From positions 25,993,657-26,057,656 of the forward strand of contig NW_004624730.1 in the NCBI RefSeq assembly GCF_000247695.1: a stretch of 64,000 bases of DNA. Reading direction: 5' to 3'. Shown one piece after another: positions 26,190 through 38,459 of the stretch. The notes beneath the pieces were generated by a model that did no database searches, was not told the DNA's origin, and saw only the letters and a list, made by a program, of their open reading frames with translations. This DNA comes from Heterocephalus glaber. Lineage: Eukaryota > Chordata > Mammalia > Rodentia > Bathyergidae. Position numbers and translations under genes: made by a program. How positions within the stretch are numbered: position 1 is the first letter of the stretch; every line of letters starts with the position of its first letter.

Positions 26190-26300
26190 GTGACATTAGG
26201 TCCATGAGAAATTTGTTTAACCTTCGTGAATCCCAGTCCCTTCCTCTATAAAATTATAAGATTGGATTTGATGAGCTCTAAAATCCCTAACAGCTCCAAG
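26190..26300 (+). mobile_element. MIR-family fragment
   Basis: Blocks cccttcctctataaaattat, gattggatttgatgagct and tccctaacagctccaagatg resemble the 3' part of MIR/MIR3-type elements. Confidence 0.5.
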
Positions 26301-29300
26301 ATGCTCTAACTAAATATTTCCATAGATCTATCTGAAAGTTTCTATGGCTTCCTATTCTGTCATTTTACTACAAGCAACAATTAAGAAAATAGCAGTCAGA
26401 GCTGTAAAACTAAAATTAGCCATTAGCCATGATGGTTGAGTGTGATGTGCTTTACAAACAAAGTAATATGCTTCACTTTACAAAATAGGATCTACGTACA
26501 GTGACAGAACCCAGTGCTTTACATAGTGGCCCTCAACAAAAGTCACCTCCTGCTGCTCTCCTTCGTGTACACACACCCACACATCCACACACATTTAACT
26601 GTTTGCCCTTCCTTATGGAGTGAGATTCTGTGGTTATCCATTCCAATTACAAACACAGAAAATAGTAAGTCTGAAAACTTTACTTAGAAAGTGGCAATAT
26701 ATTGCCTGGAGTATATATAGATTTAAGGCTGTAATTTTGTCTGTAATTTCTGATTAAATATTAAAGCTGATCAACATAGATATTATGAAAATAATTTAAA
26801 TTTCTCAAATAAATCCCAATAAGTGAAGCATGTTTTTCTGCTCTGGGTTAAAAAGCAATAGAACCATCAAATTCTTGAATGATCATTCAAAGAATTAGAT
26901 GGATTATGAATAATTTGTTTTATTAAAACTAACTTATTCCACAAAGAAGCTACAGAAAATGAACTCAGCACTCTACTGAAGATTAGAGAAGCATAATGAC
27001 AGCAACAGCGTCTCTGAACATCTTTCTAAAAAAAAGCCTGAGAAAGAAACAAATTCATTAAATTGGTGCTCATTTCTTGGTCATTAGAATGTAAAAGAAT
27101 ACAAATTCTCTAAAACATATTTTCTCAACCTCATTACTTGAAATTCACAAAGATTTCTAAAAGATAACTATTGTGTAATACTCAGTAATGAAAGAAAATT
27201 CTAAATTATATGGTTATAAAAATTACATGGTTATCAATTTTAGATTTTACAGCTTACAAGATAACCAGCATTACTGAAGGGATTTAGACATTTTGTTATA
27301 CAAATGTAATGAACTTTTATTAAAAACCTCTGACCAGAATAGGCAACTGGAAAATTTTGTGAATCTGTCTTTAAAAAAAAATTTGGTGTAGCCCTCAACT
27401 TTATAACTTAGGAATAAGATCTATGTAGACAAAATTGGGGGAGTTCATACTTTTAACCAACTAAAAGATAAGTTCCAAATTAGTTACTTGTCTTATGTAC
27501 AAAGTTACTCCATTTCCAAAAGAATGAAGTAATTGCTCTTTTATTATGTTTTAAGACAGTTATACTTTAGCTATGCTTAGTATTTTATTTGGGGCTCTTC
27601 CTAGTTATATTAATAATGTTGTGAACATAAATTACTTAATGCAAGAGATGAAAGTTTGAAAAAGACCAATTTTCTTAAATGTATAGTTGAAAGCAGCAAA
27701 CTGTTTAAATAATGTATTTTTCTAAGAGGAACATATTAGAAGCGCTCTACCTTTTAAACAAGGTGCAACAAACAGTGTCATTTTCATCCATTATTCTAGA
27801 ATTCATAATGGGAGGACTATTAAAAGGTAACTTAGCAAAGAGGGAGAAAAATCAAGCATGAGTTTACTGTTTCCATCTATTAAAAACAGTGGCTTTCTAA
27901 AATCTTACGGAAGACTGGAAAGTGGTTTTCAGCTCGAAGACATAGAAAGTAAAATAGGTCAAAGTCCACTGCATCTCTTTTCAATTATTGAGACATACAG
28001 TCCTCAAGCAGCCAGAGTCAGCCAGAATTGTCTGAGACCCAGGGATCATAATGAAAATATCTTATAGTAAAATGTATTCCCCATAGGTTTAAATCCAAGA
28101 TGAGAACCCAACTTTTTATTACTCGTTAAATGAAATGTGCAGTCTTTTTCCACTTTTAAGGTCAAGTACGCAGTATTTTGGAAAACAAACCATAAAAACA
28201 TGATTAGAGAGAACAGAGGAAGTCATTATTATCTCTAGTCATAAAGAATGCAGCATCATTCTATCAATCTAATGTATCTTTGTAATGGCAGTGGCAGCAT
28301 GTGGCAGTGCTTAAATTGCAAATACAGTATTTAAGAAAAAGCATGGATTAAAAGAGCACTGAGATAAACTGGGAAATGGTCACATGGATTAGGTTATTTT
28401 TATAAGTTCCATTTCCTCCCCAAAGATCCATTTAACATTATATATAGCTGCATTATCTACCTGAAAAGAAATAATATGTTCATCAGGCTGACAGTGGTAA
28501 AGTAAATCCAGGTGTACATAGTCAATAACTAATGAGTTAAAATTCATGTTTGACTTATGGTGTAGGAAACTAAAATGCCTGCAGAATCAATTGGGAAATA
28601 TTGATACTGAATCAATAAATGCATACAGCATCTTTTGTCTTCCTGAAAAGATTTATAACTCAAAAATTGGAGCTGGCAAGATAAGCCTTCTCAATGTTAA
28701 TATCACAACAGACTTTGTGTAAAAGCTTATCACAAAGACAAATATTTCAGAGTGTGTGGCTTTTGCAAAGAACAACTTCATTGTTAAGGCAGTTCCAACA
28801 CAGTGTCAGGTTTTCATCAACAGTTGCTAGCTATCTGTCATATTTAGGGCAGTTCCACTCTCAATATGCTCTGCTAGAGGCAGCTGGATCAACTTGAAAC
28901 CAATTTGAAAAACATGTTTAGGAAAGTAAAGGAAATGACCTGTAACATGATAAACGTACCATATTGTACATGAGATTCGCACTAGTGTAGCTTTGTCAAG
29001 TCAAGTTATCTAGAAAGAGATGAATTTTTAAGCCAACATTCAGACTCAGAATTTCATGTTTCAGAGCTTAGTGATAGTTTCCATTTCCACTCTGTCTTCT
29101 TTTAAATGCTGGATGGCATTTCCTACAAGTTTCAATTCTCAACAAAATAGAAGAAAGAACAAAAAGGTAAATCCTACTAACAGCTTCACTGCCTACAGTG
29201 CAAGGGAAGCAAAAATAAAAGCAGAATAAATCACATTCTGACTGAAGGAGAGCATAAGACAACATAAGATTCTGCCATGTTCATAAGAAAGAGCTTGTTG

Positions 29301-29870
29301 TTTGATTGGTTGATTTCAGATTTTTTTTGTTTCATTTTGTGAAGAAGTGGAGATGTTGCAACAGCAACTCGTATGCTAATATAAACAAGGAAGGTGCAGG
29401 AAAGTTGGCTCTGTCCAGGACAGTTTGATTTCATCCCAATGGCTTGTTAGTGTGAAGAACTAGATAAAAGTCTGCATAAGAAATAAACCTGACCTCATGG
29501 ATGGACTAAAGAAATGTGGCCCCACTTGTTATTAAAAACTCAGCAGAAACCTGCACAGACACAAGAACAATCAGGAGGATGTCACAGGCATGAGCACCAA
29601 TTGAAGTCTCTTTCAGGCTTCAGTTTCTTAATTTTTTCCACACCTCTCACAGTAAGACCCAGGATTTGTCTAGGCGTTGCCAACTGAGAATGTTAAGTCA
29701 TTTGGAAAATTCACATAAAAGAAATCAAGATCCATGATTTTTTTAAGGCAGTCTCTTTTCTTACATTCTTAAGCTAGATGTTCTCCAGACTCAGGATTGG
29801 TTGCTAGACTGAATATCGATGTGTTCCTTTAAAAAAAAATACAGCACATTCCTTTCCATTTGGCATTTCA
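26301..29870. other. Unassigned AT-rich stretch without recognised repeats
   Basis: Over 3.5 kb in which I see no SINE, LTR or L1 end. This is a long repeat-poor run for this window. Confidence 0.4.
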
Positions 29871-29874
29871 GAAT

Positions 29875-30068
29875 TATTAAAGAGAGAGAGAGAAGAAATA
29901 GATCAGTTGCAAAATGGAAGGGGACCAATAGATGGAGAAAGCAGGTGAGAGGTGGAGGGAAAGGGAATGATAAAAAGGATTAATATGTGTTATGTACATG
30001 TACCAACTGCTCGTGAGGAATGTAATCATTATGTACTGAAAACAAGTACCAATAAAAATAAAATTTAA
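29875..30068 (+). mobile_element. Truncated L1 3' end
   Basis: Purine-rich sense strand (gagagag, gaaggggacc, gtggagggaaagggaatg), then gtgaggaatgtaatcattat, gtactgaaaacaagtaccaa and an aataaaaataaaa tail. The same layout occurs at 59690-59857, so this is one rodent L1 subfamily. Confidence 0.65.
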
Positions 30069-30894
30069 AATTAGGATAGATTTCACTTCAAAGCAAATTA
30101 AAATAATATTTCCAGCTCTCCCTTTGAGAGTCTTTCTTAGTTCATGGATCAGCCACTCATTTCCAAAGGGAAATGCTAATGAGCAGATACCCCAGTGCAT
30201 AAAAGTGCATGTGTGTACACTAGATTGCCTAGCCCCGACCTCCAGCCTTCATTCAACACTACATTTAGTGAAATAATCAAAGGGCTTAAATACTCACATA
30301 AATGAACCAATTTGAATAACAATGCTAGGTCCTTTCATTTTGTATGAGTTCAGACTCCAATGTACAAAATCTTGGAGGTTCAATAGCTAGCAGTAATGTT
30401 AGGCATTTTATTGGCCTAATTACTGTTCTCAAGTGTCCCAAGTACTGCTAGAATCTGATTCTTTCTATTAATTTGATACTGCAGTTAAATGAAATGTACC
30501 TTCAGGAGTCTGTTAAATAGTCTGGGTGACTGATGAATGCAAAGTTGAGGGTTGATTCAGAAAAAGGAGTCTGAGCACTTGATCCTAGCTGTATCTTTGT
30601 TGACTGTCAACAAAATACTAAAGCTTTACTTCATAACTACATGTAAATCAAATTATTGATTCAAAGTTATTTTTAGCACCAGGTAATATTAAAACTGGTA
30701 AGTATACAGCACTTAAAAACATTTAAAACAAAAACATCTGCCATCATAGAAATTTCTAGAAGAAAAAGGTAATGCATGTGATCAATAAGTGGAATATGAA
30801 TAAATATAAAAATATAGTGCTAAGGAGAAAAATAATGAAGACAAAGGGATGGTGGTTATCAGGGTTAGAGCAGGTAGGGATTCAGATAATAGAA

Positions 30895-31500
30895 GATGAC
30901 ATTAGGACAAAGACCTCTTTGTGATGGTGCCCTTGAGTAAAGATTTGAAGGTAATGAGAGAATAAACCAGGGAAATATCTGGGAGAAACACATTCAAGTA
31001 GAATGGAGAACTTGAAGAGCAGGAGGATTTACAAGTTATATTTGGATTATGCTGGTATTTTAAGACTTTTATCATTGTAAATAACTTTCTGCATTCATTT
31101 AGAGGCAGGACATTTATACTCCCACACAAATATTTTAATTTCTATATGTGATACATAATTTTCATATATATTACCTTTACAGAGTATTAAGGATAGTGGC
31201 ATATTCAGAATGAATCACCAAAATTGCTTATTTTTACAGACAAAGAAAGAGAAACCCAGAGGAGTTAGACACTCCTGTGGCAGATGCAGAGCTGGAATCC
31301 AAAACTCCAGAGTCTTGTTCCCACACCCCTACATGGTTGTTGCCCTAGAATTTTTTATTACTTGAGTTATTCATGGTAAACACCATTCTAAATGATGGTG
31401 GAGAATCACTGGAAAATTTTAAGGAGATGATTTGCTTTACTTTGGGAAATCTCACTCTGGTTACTCTGTAGAAAATGAACCTTAGGGAGAGATAGTGAGA
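30895..31500 (+). mobile_element. Ancient mammal-wide repeat cluster with a MIR
   Basis: 30897-31025 (cttgagtaaagatttgaagg, tatctgggagaaacacattc) and 31375-31490 (actggaaaattttaaggaga, aaatctcactctggttactc) resemble consecutive parts of one very old interspersed repeat whose name I cannot fix. Between them, 31230-31320 (gacaaagaaagagaaaccca, gcagagctggaatcc) is MIR-like. Confidence 0.45.
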
Positions 31501-32239
31501 AAGTCTAGTTAAGAAGCTATTTATGGTGTCCTTTACACTTAGAAAAATATCTGTTGAAAGAAAAAATTAATTCAAGCAAGTGCCTCAGAGAAATCATATA
31601 TTGTTTCCTAAAATATGTTATGTTTGGCATTTTTTGTATGCATTTGGCACAGGTACGTTAAAAGATTAATAACAGTATAGCTGCAAGGGATTTTTGGGGA
31701 GATGGAGTAGGGGTACTTCTCCCTATTCTTGCCACTGAGTACAACTAATACTTTGAGGACTACATATGAAATAAATACAGGAGACTCTGAAAGGTGTTGA
31801 GAAGCAGGCTGACTAGCTAGGAACCTCAGACTCTAGGAAAGACGTGGTGAATTCCTGAGTTTTCTTTCTGCTTCATGTTTACCAGACTTGGAGTTGGGTA
31901 GTATGACAATCAAGAATACCAATGAGCACAGACCAAAAAAAGCCCAGCAAAAGCCATCTATATCTATCCAAAAGACCTAAAAGGGGCATCACGGAAAATC
32001 AGGACACTTTTGAATAACTGCTCTATTGTAGCCAAGTACCACAGAAAAAAAGTGACTATTTCACTAAATGTAGGTGCTGAATAAAGGCTAGAGATATGCA
32101 GTGAGCAACTCAGTCCCCATTTTAACATGCGAACAACATATACTTTTATCACTAGGCTACCTGCTCATTAGCATTTCCCTCGGGAAATGAGTGGCTGATC
32201 CATAAACCAAGAAAGACTCGAAGAGGGAGCATTATCTTG

Positions 32240-32995
32240 GTTTGACCTTCTGTAAAATTATTATAAATTGAGTAGTTTATAAACAAAAGAAATGTATTTC
32301 TCATCATTCTGGAAGCTGATACGTTCCACACTGAGGTGTAGACCTACCAACTGCCTACTAGTAAGACTCGCTTTCTGGTTTATAGATGATACCTCCTGGT
32401 TATGTTCTCAGATGGTGGAAGAAATGAAGGCCCTTGGGGGACATGTTTTATAAGAACAATGATCCGATCCATGAGGACTTGCTCTAACGAACTAAGTACC
32501 TTCGAAAAGTCTTACTACCTCATCCCATCAACTCACACCAGCTAAAGCCAAATGCAGAGCCTTCCACCCTCATGTAATGAGGTAGCCCAAGACCCTTACT
32601 GGGATAGAGTGAAGCAGAACAAAGCATGAAGCCAAGACTTTGAGCCCCAGTGGAAAGGAATAAGGACCTCCCATCGTGTTGCTGGATAGAAACATCAAGC
32701 TTCTTTTAGAAAAAATGAGAGAATTTGTCATTTGCAGATGTAGCCTCAGAGAATATCTACAGAAGTTGAATTTGTCTCAAGTCATATCACAATAACATCC
32801 TCTATTGCCTTTCTTTTCCATTTTTAGGACCTTGTGATTGCAGTGTGCCCAGTCCCATAATACAGATATCTCTGTTTTATGATTAGCTGTTTAACAACCT
32901 TAATCCCATCTACTACCTTGATAAGGTGATATATTCATAGTTTGGCGATATTGGGATGTGAATATCTTTGAGGGACCTTTATCCATCACAAATAA
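32240..32995 (-). mobile_element. MLT1-like MaLR LTR material, antisense
   Basis: The left part (aattgagtagtttataaaca, aaatgtatttctcatcattc, tggaagctg, ttctcagatggtggaag) is the complement of the MLT1 3' half. The right part ends tttatccatcaca, the complement of an LTR start (tgtgatgg), preceded by aatatctttgagggacc. It may be two LTRs side by side. Very diverged. Confidence 0.55.
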
Positions 32996-33129
32996 AAATG
33001 GTTAAAATATACCAATTATAAGATATAGAATGGGAAAGTAGTATTACAATCCAAATATAAACTGACTTATTCTATTCTACAAATTCTGTTTTCCAGCCGG
33101 AGGAAGCTGCAAGGAAATTTGCCATGCAC

Positions 33130-33660
33130 ACAAGGTTGAGGTTGAAAAAAAGAAAGACCTGTATGGATGCTAAACACCAAACCATAAAGGGATATGAAGG
33201 TCAGATTCATGAGTGCAGAAATCTCAACTTAGGGAATTAATAGAACACCTTGTCTAAGCCAATAAAACTCAAGTCTTTGACAGAGGCAAATACAAAATCA
33301 CACCCCAGGAATGACTCCACAGGGACAATTCCACTATTTTGGACCCTGGGATTTATGTAGTAAACAAGCCATATTGAAAAATTACTCATGTTAAATAAAA
33401 AAGTATAGACCCTATGTAGAAATAAGTCACACTACAGCAGAGTGAGTAGATACACTCATAGAATCCTTTAAACGCGATGTGGTAAAGCAGTCTAAAAGAA
33501 ACTTGCAAATAAATATGAAAGTTTTAAATGATCAAAGAAATAAAGAAAAGAATAGAAACTGTGTCAAGAAGAGGACCTAGGTTAAAAGGTGGATTTTTTT
33601 AAAGGTAGAAATAAGTTCTTTATCAATGCAATTTAAAAAAAACTTTGTTGTTTCAGTTCA
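33130..33660 (+). mobile_element. Possible ancient L1/HAL1-like relic
   Basis: A-rich sense strand with ctaaaagaaacttgcaaat, aaatgatcaaagaaataaag and aagaatagaaact, similar in style to 5020-5640. It directly abuts the younger L1 end that starts about 33670. Family not certain. Confidence 0.35.
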
Positions 33661-33790
33661 AAAGTCACTAGATGGGGCTGAGCAAAGCAGATGTCTATGT
33701 GGGGTCAGGAAGTCGAGGTCATATATTTCTCGCCATGCACTAAACTAAAATCAAAATGGATTAAAGATCTAAATATTAAAACCAAAACCC

Positions 33791-33873
33791 TGGGGCTGGG
33801 AGTTTAGCTCAGTGGTTCTACTGTCTGCCTCGAAAGTGCAAGTCCCAAGTTCGATCCCCGGTACCAAAAAAAA
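33791..33873 (+). mobile_element. ID-type SINE inside the L1
   Basis: tggggctgggagtttagctc to gatccccggtacc plus A's, splitting L1 sequence that is collinear on either side. The imperfect flank aaaaccaaaaccc / aaacccaaaaacc is the likely duplication. It is younger than the host L1. Confidence 0.92.
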
Positions 33874-34839
33874 ACCCAAAAACCAGAAACGCTGAACCGG
33901 CTGGAACAGAAGTTAGGTTGAACTCCTGAAGACATTGGTGCAGGAAAAGATTTTATGAATAAAACCTCAGTTGCCCATGAACTAGTACAAAAAATCAACA
34001 AGTGGGATCTCTTCTTACTGAAAAGCTTCTGCACAGTGAGAGAAACCACCAGCAGTCTGAAGAGACAACCCACAATGTGGGAAAAAAATCTTCACCTGCT
34101 GTCCCTCAGACAAAGGTCTACTATCTAGAAACTATAAAGAACTTAAAAAGATCAGACCTCCCAAATTTATTGACCTAATCCAAAAATGGGCATCTGAAAT
34201 AAACAGACATTTCTCAGACAAAGAAGTAGAAATAACAAACAAACATATGGAAAAATGTTCAACATCACTGGTCATTCAAGAGATGCAAATGAAAACAACG
34301 CTGAGATTCCACCTCACCCCAGAAAGAATGGCTGCTATCATGAAATCAACCAATAACAAATGCTGGCAGGGCTGTGGAGAAAGAGGAACCCTGCTCCACT
34401 GCTGGTGGGAGTGTAGACTGGTGCAACCACTGTGGAAATCAGCATGGATATACCTCAAAGAACTAGGACTGGAAGTCCCATTTGACCCAGCTATTCCCCT
34501 GCTGGGTATCTTCCCCAAAGAATTAAAAGAATCATACCACAGTGATATATGTGCACCCATGTTCATAGCAGCACAGTTTGTAATAGCTAAAACTTGGAAA
34601 CAGCCCAAATGCCCATCAACTGGAGACTGGATAAAGAAAATGTGGGTTTTTTTATAAAATGGAGTACTACTCAGCCATAAAGAATGAGAAATTAGAGACA
34701 TGTGCAGCTAAATGGATGCACCTTGAGGCAATACTCTTAAGTGAAACAAATAGGACACACATGTGTAAATACCAAATAGTTTCTCTAGTGTGAGAAACTG
34801 AAAGTGTAAATAAGGACTAAAAGGTATAATGTATAGTGT

Positions 34840-35340
34840 AAAATGGGAAGAAAAGGGGCAAAGGGGAAGGGGAAGTGGGAGGGGTAGGGGAAAGGAGAGA
34901 AGGGAATGGAATTAATATGAAAAAGTGGAAAAATGTAAACAAATTCTTTGTAAATAAGGAGGGATGGAGGGGTTGAAGGGAGGGCAGGGAAATGGGGTAA
35001 AATAAGAACAAAGAGAGATTATGTAAAGGTGCAAATTTCCAGTGATGAATGTCATTATATTTTATAACTAAAATGTACCAATGATTAAAATGAATAATTG
35101 ATAAAGCAAAATAGGAAGAAAAGGTCCAAAGGGGTAGGGGAAGTGGGAGGCATAGGGGAAAGGAAAGAAGGGAAAGGAAAAATGATGAGAAATGGAAAAA
35201 ATGGAAATAAAGTCTTTGTAAATATGGAAGGGTGGGCTAGGAATGGGGAAAAAATAAGAACCAAGATGCATTATGTAAAGGTACAATTCCCAATGAGAAA
35301 TGTAATTGTGTTGTATACCTACAATGTACCAATAAAAGAA
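34840..35340 (+). repeat. Tandem duplication of an L1 3' UTR (two units of about 250 bp)
   Basis: Unit 1 starts about 34840 (aaaatgggaagaaaagg) and unit 2 about 35105 (caaaataggaagaaaagg). Both run through the G/A-rich block, ctttgtaaat, aataagaac, attatgtaaaggt and an aatgtacca end. Unit 1 ends in aatgattaaaat instead of a poly(A) signal; unit 2 ends aataaaag plus the A tail. Confidence 0.8.
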
Positions 35341-35564
35341 TTTAATAAAAAAAAATAAAAATTAAAATAGATGTTAACAACAATGTAATAAATACATCCA
35401 TCAAATTCCTAGAAATGGAATTATTGTGTAGAAAGTTATGTACACTTTTTTATTACAGACAATAACTTTTCAGGTCATTAACAAGTAAACTGTGTTTTTG
35501 CTATAAAAAAAAATTTTTAACTATATATCTCTTAAACTTCAATCTTTGCCACGCTCCAGCCATA

Positions 35565-35840
35565 TCCCATTCCCACAATGTGTCACCTTTTCCTGTCTTA
35601 AAAGCTTGGCAAATGCTCTTCCCTCTGTCTGGCTTGGTCCTTCATTTTCCATTCCCCATTCATAAATTCCTCCTTTTGGTCTTCCGGTGATCCCCTGAGA
35701 AGTCCCCTCTGACACTCTTTGGGTAGCCCTTCCTCACCTCCAAAAAACATAGCCACTGAAAACTTCGAACAATTTTCTCTCCTAAAACTCAGAAATACAG
35801 TATCACCTACTTATGGTAACTGTTATAGTACGGTCTTTCT
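35565..35840 (+). mobile_element. L2 3' end
   Basis: Blocks ggcaaatgctcttccctctg, tggcttggtccttcatttt, aagtcccctctgacactct and ggtagcccttcctcacctcc follow the L2 3' consensus in order. Confidence 0.65.
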
Positions 35841-36379
35841 CTTTTGACACACTCTATTTGACATTTTTTTTATACATCAAGCTGCTAAGTGCTAATAAAA
35901 CACATAATAAAACAGTAAATGGGCTTTGTATTAATCTTAAGTACTGCTGCCTGTAATGTGATTTTTAAAGCTATATTGTTAAATTACATAAACCTCATGG
36001 GGCTGATTATTAATGTCTTTCATACCTAAGAAAGCCTCATTGTGGCTGTCCTATACTTTATGCCAAGTCTGTATTTTTTTCCTCAGTCTTTAAAAAAGTG
36101 AAGATTTCAGTTAGTGCTGGTGAAAAGAGCCACACCAAGAGTACACCTGACCTCAGCTGAACCATAGGAAAAAATTTACTCGTAGCATTGGTGCATTATA
36201 CACTTACATTGGAAAATCCAATTTTCCTGTAAACAATCATCTGATATTGGTGAAAGTTCTGCCATTTCCAGCGGAAAGTGACCTGGATTCCCACAAACAA
36301 ATACCTTTAAGAGTCTAGTGACAGCTATTGGACGTGAGCCGGTAAGTCATTAACATTATTAGACGTGTCTGTAGCATTT

Positions 36380-36530
36380 AGGATTTGCACAGTGTTTTAT
36401 AATCCCTTTTCTTAGTCACAACTCAAGACTTGTGAAGGAGGCAGCTCCTGTCATTATTGCTTTGCTATTTGAATGCTGATCCACAGAAAGGTTAAATACC
36501 GTTTCCAGGGTCAGGGAGAGTTTTCCTGAC
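36380..36530 (+). mobile_element. MIR SINE
   Basis: gcacagtgttttataatccc, gaggcagctcctgtcattat and gaaaggttaaataccgtttc follow MIR order, diverged. Confidence 0.6.
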
Positions 36531-36984
36531 AGATCCTACTTAAGCATTCATTGCTGCTGACACAGAGCTCTGGGGAGAAGGAAATAGAGGAAAAGCCCTA
36601 GGCTATGATGAGACTGTAGCATCACAAGCACATCACTGGAGACAGACTCCCTCAGACGATGCTAAAGACAATTACACAATGAAACTTCCAGTTATGTCCA
36701 GTTCTTAATAATACAAAATAACATTATCCTTAGAATTCCTGATGAACAGCAAAGTCATAAACTGACATAGAAGGGTAGGGGCATAAAAGAAAGTGCACTG
36801 ACACTCGTCACTATGTACCTACCGAGATTTTCCATTTATATTATGTTGATGCTACACATGTAGTTTATGTTTACAAACACTAACAGAGTCCTGCAGCGTA
36901 TCCTGAAAATACTGGGCGTTTTTTGAGTTTTCTTGCTAAGAGTCAACAGTGGGATTGTATTGTCAAAGGAAGCTTCTCATTTCT

Positions 36985-37345
36985 CAGAGTAGCAGAACTT
37001 TCAGGAAGTTAAGTGACCTGTCAGGCATTGCACAGCCACCCAGTACACCTTGCCTCCAGCTCATCCTCTGTCTTGGCCACCTGATACCCATAAATAAGTG
37101 GAAAATTACATCTATGAGGAAATTGTAACTTAGAGAAAAGCATGAGTATAGAGACTCTATTAGCAACAGGAGTTATTAATCAAATACAGATTTGGATCTT
37201 ATGTTGAAAATACCCAGAAATCACAGGATCTGAAAACCTTTCATCATTGTTCTCTAACCCCCAATCCCAGTTTACTTCTTGTCCTAGGGCACACAGGCAA
37301 GAGGAGGATGGAAACCCAGATTAGCTCTGCAGGCCGACTTTGGCT
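36985..37345. mobile_element. Two faint MIR-like fragments
   Basis: 36998-37045 (aggaagttaagtgacctgtc, attgcacagcc) and 37283-37345 (cctagggcacacaggcaaga, tggaaacccagattagct) carry MIR core wording. Both are short and heavily diverged. Confidence 0.4.
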
Positions 37346-37534
37346 TGGGTTCTAGACTGTCGGTCCTTATAATCATTTGTTTAATAAGAATGTGTCTGCA
37401 CATGGAAAGACACAGTATTTGCTATTTCTCACTTAGAAAGTAAGGTAATATTGCAAAAATTGGATCTGTAGTCTTCTCTCTCCTTGCTCCAGTTACCGAC
37501 ATATTTCTATTACATTATAGTTCATGGACGCATT

Positions 37535-38069
37535 TGTCAGGTAAAAGGGCCGAAGACCAAGACCAGACCAGGCCACAACAAGCCTTTATTAGGGGAATAG
37601 ATCTGCCAGGCTGTCTCTGAACAAAGGAGAGACAAAAGCAATATGGCTGGGGCAGGGACAGTCTTTTATAGAGACTGAGGTGGGGCTTGTAGGGGCAGAG
37701 GTGGGGTTGAGTGAGGTAGTGACTAGGGAATGGAGGAGCCCGTGATGTCACTAGGTGGTAGGAGGTGAGCGAGTATTATGTTACTTTCTAGGCAGGAACA
37801 GGGGTATGCTGAGAAGAAGGGTTTATTCTTTGGTGGGCACAACCATCTTGGCATGATGTCACACAGGGAAGAGGGCAGCTACTATACATAATAGCTGCTG
37901 AGGTGGTGGGAGACCTATCAGCATTGATCATAAAAACTTGGCAGCTCTGGGAAGTTAATGTTCCTAAACTAAAGTAGGGCCTAAGGCTTCTGAACTTCAA
38001 GGAATTTCTTTCAGTTGCACGTCTTCTAAGCAAAGGCAAAGCACGGCCCTTTAACTTCCTTCTTCAGCA
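37535..38069 (-). mobile_element. Retroviral solo LTR with readable promoter and poly(A) signal
   Basis: Read on the minus strand it begins tgctgaagaagg and ends cctgaca. A TATA box (TATAAAA, complement at 37664-37670) lies about 75 nt before an AATAAA (complement at 37585-37590), which lies about 50 nt from the LTR end. This is the U3-R-U5 layout of a gamma- or beta-type endogenous retrovirus. No primer-binding site, polypurine tract or viral gene adjoins it, so it is a solo LTR. No clean flanking duplication was seen, so the edges are approximate. Confidence 0.75.
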
Positions 38070-38457
38070 CCAAACTAAAGATTTTTCACTGTGGACTTTG
38101 GGGCTTTGGTTTGCTTCCCTTAGCCCTGTGACCATGACTTTCATAGCATGTGATAGAGTTCATTGTCTTTCTTTTGAGTTCCCCAACTAGTCCCCACAGA
38201 AAATACTTGGCACCCACAGCAACACAGGCAAACCACAAAGTCTCTAGAATTTTGTTGGAAGTAGTTAATATATTCAGCTGAGCATTCTTCCTGGCAGTGG
38301 GAGCTAGAGCCTGATTTGGACCTTTAAATCTTAATAGCATCAACAAACAAGAATTGACCCAGAAAAATCTGCCTCTTCTTAGGCAAAACAAGACAGGTAA
38401 CATGAAAATAAGTTTGAAATATTTGCAGTATCTCTCTACATTAAAAAAAAAAAAAAA
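38070..38457. other. Unassigned segment ending in an A15 tract beside the LTR
   Basis: Abuts the LTR and ends with about 15 A's at 38443-38457, as a retrocopied transcript would. The minus strand has a 129-codon frame over the same interval with no recognised domain. I cannot name a parent gene, nor find a target-site duplication. Confidence 0.3.
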
Positions 38458-38459
38458 GA

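Larger units (their letters stand above)
33670..35362 (+). mobile_element. 5'-truncated LINE-1: ORF2 C-terminus and doubled 3' UTR
   Basis: Collinear with the last part of mammalian L1 ORF2. From 34180 the frame reads KWASEINRHFSDKE, MEKCSTSL, HLTPERMAAI, a cysteine motif with LLHCWWEC, and FDPAIPLLGIFPKE. It ends near gtactactcagccataaaga, where human L1 encodes MEYYSAI. The open part is 34247-34657. An ID SINE interrupts it at 33791. The 3' UTR is present twice (34840-35060 and 35105-35340). No complete open reading frame survives. Confidence 0.92.

Noticed and set aside
34276..34701. 141-codon minus-strand frame
   Set aside because: Shadow of the L1 ORF2 sense frame.
34817..35286. Minus-strand Pro/Phe/Ser-rich frames
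   Set aside because: Translations of the G/A-rich L1 3' UTR. The same artefact appears at 50184-50485.
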